Positions 14,525 through 19,769 of a stretch of DNA of 19,769 bases are shown here, one piece after another (position 1 is the first letter of the stretch; each line of letters starts with the position of its first letter). Position numbers and translations under genes: made by a program. The stretch is taken from positions 1 through 19,769 of the forward strand of contig JBOFSR010000129.1 of assembly GCA_051651645.1 (NCBI GenBank), written 5' to 3'. This DNA comes from JBOFSR01 sp051651645 (lineage in GTDB: Bacteria > Spirochaetota > Spirochaetia > Treponematales > Treponemataceae). The notes beneath the pieces are model-generated. The model was not told the DNA's origin, did no database searches, and saw only the letters and a list, made by a program, of their open reading frames with translations.

Positions 14525-15715
14525 TTAAAATTCTCTGCGTGAACCTTTTGCTTCAAGTCCTGCAAGAACGTCTTGCGGGTTACGAACCTTGCTCAAGAAA
14601 ATCATTGCCGCAATGATATAGGGTTTCCAGCTTGCTTCCTTATACAATGGCACACGGTAGCGATCAAAAACGCTTGCGTCAACTTCGCCAACCTTGCAAC
14701 TCACTCCCGTAATGTCGGCTGGAAGACAGTGCATATACAAAGCCTTACCGTCTTTTGTTGACTGCATTAGTTTTTCGGTGCATTGCCAATCATTTTGATT
14801 TTGAGCATTTTGTGCAAGCAATTCTTTTTCCAAAGCCTTAATTCCGTCAAAATCATTTTTTTCGTAAAGATCGGTTCTTTTTTCCATCGCGACAAAGGGC
14901 GCCCAGCTTTTTGGATAAACGATATCTGCATCTTTGAATGCTTCTGCCATCGAATTTGTCTTGGTAAAACTGCCGCCGTGAGCCTGTGCATTTCTCATGG
15001 CAACTTCTTCAACCTCGCTCATAACCTCGTATCCTTTTGGATGAGCAAGAGTTACGTTCATTCCAAATCGTGTCATAAGTCCAATAATGCCTTGAGGAAC
15101 AGAAAGCGGCTTTCCATACGAGGGGGAATACGCCCACGTCATTGCAATTTTTTTACCACGAAGATTTTCAATTCCGCCAAACTCGTTAATCAAGTGCATT
15201 GCATCCGCCATTGATTGCGTTGGATGATCAATATCGCACTGTAGATTTACAAGTGTTGGACGCTGCTCAAGCACGCCATCAGAATGACCGTCTTGCACTG
15301 CCTGAGAAACTTCTTTCATATAGGTGTGCCCTTTTCCAATATACATATCATCCCGAATACCAATGACATCAGCCATGAAAGAAACCATGTTTGCTGTTTC
15401 ACGAACCGTCTCTCCGTGAGCAATTTGAGATTTGCCCTCATCTAAGTCTTGCACATTCAGCCCCAAAAGATTACATGCTGAGGCATAACTAAACCGAGTG
15501 CGTGTTGAATTATCGCGAAAAATTGAAATCCCTAAACCTGTTTTGAAAATCTTTGATGAAATATTATTCACCCGCAAATCTTTCAAGGCTTCGGCAACCG
15601 TAAACACCGCATCTAGCTCATCGCGCGTTTTTTGCCATGTAAGAAAAAAATCATTGTTATACATTTTATTAAATCGTAGCCCATTAAGTGCTGAAACATA
15701 CTTATCCATTATCAT
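14525..15715 (-). CDS. ygeW: Knotted carbamoyltransferase, YgeW family
   Basis: This 396-residue protein belongs to the aspartate/ornithine carbamoyltransferase superfamily, in the YgeW branch. The carbamoyl-phosphate-binding motif is FRDNSTRTRFSYA (66-78), the second is QCDIDHPTQSMAD (159-171), and HCLPADITGVSC with GEVDASVFD lies in the C-terminal third. Ordinary OTCases are about 310-340 residues; the extra length and C-terminal form fit YgeW. Its natural substrate is not settled. In the anaerobic purine-degradation clusters of gut bacteria it is thought to work in the catabolic direction, giving carbamoyl phosphate for carbamate kinase. The ATG at 15715 has GGAG six bases upstream. It lies between ygeY and arcC, with a duplicated hairpin/ribosome-binding-site region before it. 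Confidence 0.92.
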   Translation of the reverse strand: MIMDKYVSALNGLRFNKMYNNDFFLTWQKTRDELDAVFTVAEALKDLRVNNISSKIFKTGLGISIFRDNSTRTRFSYASACNLLGLNVQDLDEGKSQIAHGETVRETANMVSFMADVIGIRDDMYIGKGHTYMKEVSQAVQDGHSDGVLEQRPTLVNLQCDIDHPTQSMADAMHLINEFGGIENLRGKKIAMTWAYSPSYGKPLSVPQGIIGLMTRFGMNVTLAHPKGYEVMSEVEEVAMRNAQAHGGSFTKTNSMAEAFKDADIVYPKSWAPFVAMEKRTDLYEKNDFDGIKALEKELLAQNAQNQNDWQCTEKLMQSTKDGKALYMHCLPADITGVSCKVGEVDASVFDRYRVPLYKEASWKPYIIAAMIFLSKVRNPQDVLAGLEAKGSRREF

Positions 15716-15818
15716 AAAAAACTCCTATAAAATAGCAAGCTCTGCTTGCATACAATTGGATTATCACAAAGTGATAAAAAACTCCTTGATTTTCGCAAGT
15801 TCTGCTTGCGTAAAATTG
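15714..15818. repeat. Two imperfect direct repeats (period 60 bp), each with a hairpin and a ribosome binding site
   Basis: Units at about 15714-15758 and 15774-15818 align at an offset of exactly 60. On the minus strand each carries a GCAAGC-AGA-GCTTGC type hairpin (15735-15749 and 15794-15810) and then the identical AGGAGTTTTTTAT. In the gene-proximal copy this is the ygeW Shine-Dalgarno sequence and start; in the distal copy the ATG is lost. A third perfect hairpin, TTATCAC-AAA-GTGATAA (15761-15777), sits between them. Confidence 0.75.
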
Positions 15819-15825
15819 TAATAAT

Positions 15826-17142
15826 TTATTTTTTGTTGCAATATATTGTTGGCAATGCGGCATAAACTGCGGCACATCGCACCAAATCAACCTTCCATGT
15901 TTTTTCATTCGGAGCATGCGCTTGTGCTTCAGCCCCCGGTCCAAAACCAATGCACGGAATCTTATTTCGCCCCATAATTGCAACGCCATTTGTTGAGAAC
16001 GTCCACTTATCAGTGAGCGGACGCTCCTTTCTTTGCTTTTCTGTTTCAGGGCTGCCCAGTCGTGTTTCGCCGTACAATTCTTTGTATGCTTGCTCAAGTG
16101 ACTGCGTAACCGCATGATCCTTTGGAATAACCCACGTTGGAAAATAGCACTCAATAGGATACACAAGCCCTTGCCACGAAGGACGCTCATAATTATACAT
16201 AGAGACAACCACATCCGTGCCATATTTTTTTACCATCGGCAAATTGCGAATTTCTTCAAGGCAGCTTTCCCACGTTTCGCCTGCAGTCATTCGGCGGTCA
16301 AGTGAGACAGCACACGAATCAGCGACCGCACAGCGAGACGGCGAGGTAAAAAAGATTTCAGAAACCGTGATAGTCCCCCTCCCCAAAAAATTTGCCTCTT
16401 CAAACTGAGGATTATTTTTTTTGTCGAGCATTTTAACCAAGCCCTTAATTCCATTTGAATCACTGGCATCATTTTCGTTGAGGCTTCGCACATTTTGCAA
16501 GATATCCGCCATTTTATAAATGGCATTGTCCCCACGCTCAGGAGCAGAACCATGGCACGAAATCCCCTTAACATCAATGCGAATCTCCATACGGCCACGC
16601 TGCCCACGATAAATGCCACCATCCGTTGGCTCGGTCGACACAACAAATTCAGGCTTGATTTTTCCCTCATTGATAATGTACTGCCAACAAAGCCCATCGC
16701 AGTCTTCTTCTTGCACCGTCCCCGTCACCAAAACCGTGTACTTATCAGACAAAAGAGCATTGTCTTTCATGATTTTTGCCCCATAAACGGCAGAAACAAT
16801 TCCTCCCAGCTGATCAGAAGTCCCCCTCCCGCCAATTTCGCTTTGCGTTTCAAAGCCCTTATACGGATCAAAATCCCAGTTTTCAATCTTCCCAACCCCA
16901 ACCGTATCTATATGCGCATCAAAAGCAATCAGCGTTTTACCCGTTCCCATGTAGCCCAAAACATTCCCCATCGGATCAATTTCAACGCGGTCAAAACTCA
17001 AATCCCTCATTTCTTTAGCAATTCTCTCGATAACGCCCTTTTCTTCGGCACTTTCACCTGGAATTGCGATTAAATCACGCAAAAACGCTGTCATGTTTTT
17101 TTCATAGCCCTCAGCCTTCGCTTTTATTGCAGAAAAATCCAC
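15826..17142 (-). CDS. ygeY: M20-family metallohydrolase, YgeY type
   Basis: This is a 438-residue M20 peptidase/deacylase (ArgE/DapE/CPG2 superfamily) most like YgeY, often labelled a selenium-metabolism hydrolase. Metal ligands and the catalytic residue are in place: AFDAHIDTVG (73-82, His77 and catalytic Asp79), GRGTSDQLGG (105-114, Asp110), VQEEDCDG (143-150, Glu145/146), STEPTDGG (169-176, Glu171) and the C-terminal HAPNE histidine. The dimerisation domain carries HGSAPERG. The reading frame starts with GTG at 17142; AAGGAGG six bases upstream supports this start. It is the first gene of ygeY-ygeW-arcC and follows a near-perfect promoter. In E. coli, ygeW, ygeX and ygeY are adjacent; here ygeX (diaminopropionate ammonia-lyase) is absent. 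The substrate is unproven. Confidence 0.92.
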   Translation of the reverse strand: MDFSAIKAKAEGYEKNMTAFLRDLIAIPGESAEEKGVIERIAKEMRDLSFDRVEIDPMGNVLGYMGTGKTLIAFDAHIDTVGVGKIENWDFDPYKGFETQSEIGGRGTSDQLGGIVSAVYGAKIMKDNALLSDKYTVLVTGTVQEEDCDGLCWQYIINEGKIKPEFVVSTEPTDGGIYRGQRGRMEIRIDVKGISCHGSAPERGDNAIYKMADILQNVRSLNENDASDSNGIKGLVKMLDKKNNPQFEEANFLGRGTITVSEIFFTSPSRCAVADSCAVSLDRRMTAGETWESCLEEIRNLPMVKKYGTDVVVSMYNYERPSWQGLVYPIECYFPTWVIPKDHAVTQSLEQAYKELYGETRLGSPETEKQRKERPLTDKWTFSTNGVAIMGRNKIPCIGFGPGAEAQAHAPNEKTWKVDLVRCAAVYAALPTIYCNKK

Positions 17143-17177
17143 TCTTCGCCTCCTTTTTTACCACTAAGAATAAAAAT

Positions 17178-17206
17178 ATTTTACAACCAAATTTTCACCC
17201 TGTCAA
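17178..17206 (-). promoter_or_regulatory. Promoter of the ygeY-ygeW-arcC operon
   Basis: On the minus strand a consensus -35 TTGACA (17206-17201), 17 bases and -10 TAAAAT (17183-17178) precede the ygeY Shine-Dalgarno sequence. Transcription would start near 17171, leaving a leader of about 30 bases. Confidence 0.78.
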
Positions 17207-17258
17207 TCTTTTTTTTATTCTTTGCAAATAAATACGCATTGCATTAAAAAATATTGTA

Positions 17259-17310
17259 ATTTTATATTGATTATTTTGAGATAATATATTTTTATTTGAT
17301 AATATAAAAT
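17259..17310. promoter_or_regulatory. AT-rich inverted and direct repeats upstream of the ygeY promoter
   Basis: ATTTTATATT (17259-17268) and AATATAAAAT (17301-17310) form a perfect 10-bp inverted repeat. Within it GATAATATA occurs twice, 18 bases apart (17280 and 17298). It begins about 50 bases upstream of the ygeY -35 box, a usual place for an activator site, but the AT-richness makes chance repeats easy. Confidence 0.3.
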
Positions 17311-17367
17311 AAATTTCTGTATGGGTGCATTTTTCACTTCTTGAAAAACCGTGCTTTACGCTTAAAT

Positions 17368-17400
17368 CTTTTGTAAAACCTTTTTTTTGTTTTACAAAAG
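17368..17400. repeat. Perfect 12-bp inverted repeat between ygeY and the HD-domain gene
   Basis: CTTTTGTAAAAC (17368-17379) and GTTTTACAAAAG (17389-17400) are exact reverse complements separated by C plus eight Ts. No T-run follows on either strand, so it is not a standard terminator. It lies in the 342-base divergent gap, 45 bases before the HD-gene promoter. It is a candidate operator or cruciform element. Confidence 0.6.
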
Positions 17401-17444
17401 GATACCGCTCCAATCACTTGCACAGCATTGCTCGTAACGCATTG

Positions 17445-17473
17445 TTGCCAAAATTAGTATTCAGTGCTAGAAT
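17445..17473 (+). promoter_or_regulatory. Promoter of the HD-domain gene, near-leaderless
   Basis: -35 TTGCCA (17445-17450), a 17-base spacer and -10 TAGAAT (17468-17473) end eleven bases before the ATG at 17485. The expected leader is only about 4-5 bases and holds no Shine-Dalgarno sequence. Confidence 0.58.
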
Positions 17474-17484
17474 GCAATGCCGTT

Positions 17485-18672
17485 ATGAAAACTAGCTTAA
17501 ATCTTGATGAACAATTTTTCTCGCATCCAATTCGTGATCCCTTGTGGAAGCATATTTACCTGCATCCCACATTGGTCGAGATTTGTAATACGCCGTCATT
17601 TTTACGTCTTTCGCACATAAAGCAGCTGGGGCCAACAAACCTGGTGTATCCTGGTGCAACTCACACGCGATCCCTTCATTCCCTTGGCGTTTTTCACTTG
17701 GCAAAAAAACTTTTGAAGCACTTATTACAAAAAGGTGCCTCGCAGTGGACATCTCAAACAGGAATTTGCTCCTTTTTGGCAGCATCTCTTTTGCATGACG
17801 TGGGGCATTTTCCGTTTACGCATTCTCTTAAAGAACTGCCGCTCAAAGATCATGAGCAATTGAGTGCACAGCTCATTTTGCCAGATTCCATTAAAACTCT
17901 TTTAGAACAATTTGGTGCAAATGCGGAACAAACCGCACACATTATTGATCACAGTATGCCAACAACTGACGAGGAAACGCTTTTTTACCGCAAGCTTCTT
18001 TCGGGCGTTCTTGACCCTGATAAGCTCGATTATTTGAATCGGGATGCTTTTTTTTGCGGCGTTCCGTATGGAATTCAAGACACGGATTATATTTTTTCTC
18101 AGCTCATTCCGCACAAGGAAAAAGGAGCCGTCCTTAATGCCCAAGCCATTTTGGCCGTTGAAAGCTTACTTTTTTCAAAGTACATGATGTATCGCTCCGT
18201 TTATTGGCATAAATATGTGCGAGTGGCAACGGCAATGATGAAAAAAACTCTTTTTGCCGCCTTAAATCAGCATATTATAAGCCCTGAACAATTGTATACA
18301 TGCACGGACACAGATGTTTTAAATTTGCTCAAAAATAAAAACTTTGATGAAAAATTTTGCGTTGAATCGTTGTGTAATCAAAAATTGTATCGAATCCTTA
18401 GCGAAGAGCCCTTTAATGAGAAAAATGCTGAGCATAAAAATTTACAAGATTTAGCATATCGAACGCACGCAGAAAAAGAGCTTGCAAAGAAATTGGGCAA
18501 AAAACCGCATGAAGTTTTGATAGATATTCCAGAAAAAATTTCTTTTGAAAGTGATTTATGGATTAGCGATGAAATGACAACATTTTCTTCTAGCTCAACC
18601 GTTTTTAAGAATGAAACTATCGCATCTTTTACGAGCGTTTTACGAAAAGTGCGCGTCGCAGTCTGTCAATAA
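17485..18672 (+). CDS. HD-domain phosphohydrolase (COG1078, dGTPase-like/YwfO-like)
   Basis: From the ATG at 17485 the protein has 395 residues. It belongs to the HD superfamily group related to dNTP triphosphohydrolases (COG1078; SAMHD1/YwfO relatives). Metal-binding HD motifs are HTRSLHSLG (60-68), SLLHDVGHFPFTHS (101-114, His104-Asp105) and DPDKLDYLNRDAFFCGVPYG (177-196); the opening IRDPLWKHIYLHP is also typical. Possible substrates are dNTPs or related nucleotides, but this is inferred from the family. The frame is open to a GTG at 17464; I rejected it because it lies inside the promoter and family members begin with this IxDPxxxxI stretch soon after the start. It stands alone and converges with the XRE gene 30 bases away. 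Confidence 0.88.
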   Translation: MKTSLNLDEQFFSHPIRDPLWKHIYLHPTLVEICNTPSFLRLSHIKQLGPTNLVYPGATHTRSLHSLGVFHLAKKLLKHLLQKGASQWTSQTGICSFLAASLLHDVGHFPFTHSLKELPLKDHEQLSAQLILPDSIKTLLEQFGANAEQTAHIIDHSMPTTDEETLFYRKLLSGVLDPDKLDYLNRDAFFCGVPYGIQDTDYIFSQLIPHKEKGAVLNAQAILAVESLLFSKYMMYRSVYWHKYVRVATAMMKKTLFAALNQHIISPEQLYTCTDTDVLNLLKNKNFDEKFCVESLCNQKLYRILSEEPFNEKNAEHKNLQDLAYRTHAEKELAKKLGKKPHEVLIDIPEKISFESDLWISDEMTTFSSSSTVFKNETIASFTSVLRKVRVAVCQ

Positions 18673-18702
18673 TAAATTGATTTTGGCAGAATAATTTTTA
18701 TT

Positions 18703-19017
18703 TCAAAAAAAATCTTTGTCAGTGTTATCGAACACCTCATCTATTACTTGTTCAATTTTTTGGCGGAGTTCTTTTTTCGAATTTTTATACGGATTATTTG
18801 TTAATATCGATTTATCGAATAAGTCAATGTCATCAATTTTAAGGGCAGCGGCAATAGCATGAAGTACTTGTAAGGATGGAAATCGCCTGCCTTTTTCAAG
18901 TAAGGCTATGTATGTTGCTGATACATCTGCCATTTCAGCCAACTTGACTTGTGAAATTCCTTGAATCCTACGATATTTTTTTATATTTTTTGCAAGACAT
19001 TCTTGTAATAGTTTCAT
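18703..19017 (-). CDS. XRE-family transcriptional regulator
   Basis: This is a 104-residue protein with an N-terminal lambda-repressor/Cro-type helix-turn-helix: NIKKYRRIQGISQVKLAEMA (11-30), then VSATYIALLEKGRRFPSLQVLHAIAAAL (32-59). The second half is charged (KKELRQKIEQVIDEVF) and may dimerise; no sensing domain is evident. The ATG has a weak GAGGG four bases upstream. It is divergent from the membrane-protein gene, and the 134-base gap holds three GTTAAG-type half-sites overlapping the promoter region, so it probably represses that gene and perhaps itself. Small regulators like this also occur in plasmid and restriction-modification control, but nothing nearby supports that. Confidence 0.9.
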   Translation of the reverse strand: MKLLQECLAKNIKKYRRIQGISQVKLAEMADVSATYIALLEKGRRFPSLQVLHAIAAALKIDDIDLFDKSILTNNPYKNSKKELRQKIEQVIDEVFDNTDKDFF

Positions 19018-19070
19018 AAGCCCTCAAAAGGATAACTAGAATACATAATTAAAAATATACAAAAAACATA

Positions 19071-19102
19071 TTGACCGTTAAGTATTTTGTTGATACTATA
19101 AT
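19071..19102 (+). promoter_or_regulatory. Promoter of the beta-barrel protein gene
   Basis: -35 TTGACC (19071-19076) is followed after 17 bases by TACTAT (19094-19099), which overlaps a perfect TATAAT (19097-19102, spacing 20). The start point would be near 19106-19109, giving a leader of about 45 bases. The GTTAAG repeats sit between the boxes and just downstream. Confidence 0.55.
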
Positions 19103-19124
19103 TTTTACTTAACTTACAGTTAAG
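19077..19124. promoter_or_regulatory. Triple GTTAAG operator candidate for the XRE regulator
   Basis: GTTAAGTA (19077-19084) and its exact complement TACTTAAC (19106-19113) form an 8-bp inverted repeat spanning the -10 box. CTTAAC (19108-19113) also pairs with a third copy, GTTAAG (19119-19124), around five bases. Three half-sites within 48 bases, flanking a promoter next to an HTH gene, are a typical repressor-operator layout. Confidence 0.55.
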
Positions 19125-19151
19125 AAATAAAGATGAACACGGGGGCTTTTT

Positions 19152-19769
19152 ATGAAAAAAAGTTTAGTTTTGGGCATAGTATTGCTATGCATGAGTTTTA
19201 GCACATTTGCTATTGATTTTTCTGTCGGGGGAACTTTGCTTGGCATTGGCCCTTCATTTTCGAGAAGTAAGAGTTTTAAGACTACGGAAGATAATACTGC
19301 TTTCGATAAATCTTTTAGCTCGATAGTGTTTGCCCCTGTGATTTCTGTAAATACACTTGCTGAGTTTATTCCATATTTTGGAACGGAAATTGGGCTAGGG
19401 TTTGGCACATCAAAATCAGGAAGGCAAGATATACTTGGGGTAACAAACAAGACTTATAGTTTTGATGAATTAGTTATTCCTGTATTTTTGCGCGGTCAAC
19501 TTCCTTTTGGAAAAGGGAGCATTGCTTATTTAGGTCTTGGTTTTAATGTAGGAATTACATTAGCCGTTACTGAACGAAACGAAGATAAAACTAATGGCAG
19601 TGGCAGTAAAGCAGAAAGAGATAGTCGGAAACTAGCTAAAAACGAATATTCATCATTTTCAACTGCTCTAATGTTTGCTTTAGGTTGTGAGTTTAAAGCA
19701 GCTGAAAAACATTTTTTTGGTGTGCGTATGCAATATAATCTTGGCATTATAGGAAAAGAAATATATCCA
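19152..19769 (+). CDS. Secreted outer-membrane beta-barrel-type protein, 3' partial
   Basis: 206 codons are present and the frame remains open at the right edge. A signal peptide is clear (KKSLVLGIVLLCMSFSTFA, cleavage near residue 20). The mature part alternates hydrophobic and polar residues with many glycines and aromatics (GGTLLGIGPSFS, YFGTEIGLGFGTS, IAYLGLGFNVGIT, FGVRMQYNLGI), as in small porin- or OmpA-like beta barrels. A serine/lysine/glutamate-rich stretch (TERNEDKTNGSGSKAERDSR) looks like a surface loop. A GGGGG run lies about 5-6 bases upstream of the ATG. Divergent from the XRE gene and probably under its control. I do not recognise a specific family; the function is unknown and the beta-barrel call is by composition only. 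Confidence 0.75.
   Translation, partial: MKKSLVLGIVLLCMSFSTFAIDFSVGGTLLGIGPSFSRSKSFKTTEDNTAFDKSFSSIVFAPVISVNTLAEFIPYFGTEIGLGFGTSKSGRQDILGVTNKTYSFDELVIPVFLRGQLPFGKGSIAYLGLGFNVGITLAVTERNEDKTNGSGSKAERDSRKLAKNEYSSFSTALMFALGCEFKAAEKHFFGVRMQYNLGIIGKEIYP

Noticed and set aside
17195..17413. 72-codon minus-strand frame in the ygeY/HD intergenic region
   Set aside because: Low-complexity, AT-driven composition, no recognisable domain or ribosome binding site, and it overlaps the ygeY promoter and the 12-bp palindrome.
18666..18700. TCAAT/ATTGA hairpin at the end of the HD gene
   Set aside because: A five-bp AT-rich stem overlapping the stop codon; the T-rich tail starts about ten bases later, too weak to call.

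Overview
The window looks like AT-rich chromosomal DNA from a spirochaete, most likely a host-associated Treponema or close relative. The support is a FliO/FliZ-like protein followed by FliP, a type III glutamine synthetase, a cyanobacterial-type RNase II, a remnant of a 23-residue BspA/TpLRR leucine-rich repeat, and a small secreted beta-barrel-like protein. The standard genetic code fits, and no rRNA, tRNA, CRISPR array, insertion sequence or phage gene was seen.

Layout. (a) 1-4470, minus strand: an operon glnA (type III) - NUDIX/PrmC fusion - relA-like gene. Its junctions overlap (TAATG and ATGA), and it is driven by a near-consensus promoter with a long, hairpin-containing leader. (b) 4458-7351, minus: an RNase II-family exoribonuclease and a PHP-domain nuclease/phosphatase (RNase AM/YciV-like), ending in a terminator that overlaps the glnA promoter. 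(c) 7410-8869, minus: fliO-fliP without the flagellar genes that normally flank them. (d) 8973-10226, minus: nagA with its own promoter and a palindrome in the 5' leader. (e) 10227-10636: an AT-rich gap with a broken leucine-rich-repeat gene. (f) 10637-12598, plus: an ABC-F ATPase. (g) 12618-13465, minus: a secreted DRGH-type nuclease. (h) 13492-17206, minus: arcC, ygeW and ygeY, transcribed ygeY-ygeW-arcC. This resembles the carbamoyl-phosphate/ATP-yielding part of the E. coli yge-yqe cluster implicated in anaerobic purine breakdown. (i) 17445-18672, plus: an HD-domain phosphohydrolase. (j) 18703-19769: a divergent pair of an XRE repressor-like gene and a secreted outer-membrane-type protein that runs off the window, with repeated GTTAAG motifs between them.

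The most striking pattern concerns start sites. Three genes (the RNase II, ABC-F and secreted nuclease genes) have a -35 box, exactly 17 bases, a -10 box, and exactly 6 bases before the ATG, with no Shine-Dalgarno sequence. The HD gene is similar with 11 bases. These look like leaderless or nearly leaderless mRNAs. Genes with longer leaders in the same window (glnA, nagA, arcC, ygeW, ygeY) all have clear Shine-Dalgarno sequences. Other points of interest are a (p)ppGpp synthetase whose hydrolase residues are lost, a NUDIX-PrmC fusion, a 60-bp repeat upstream of ygeW that duplicates a hairpin plus ribosome binding site, and a compact operator candidate for the XRE regulator.
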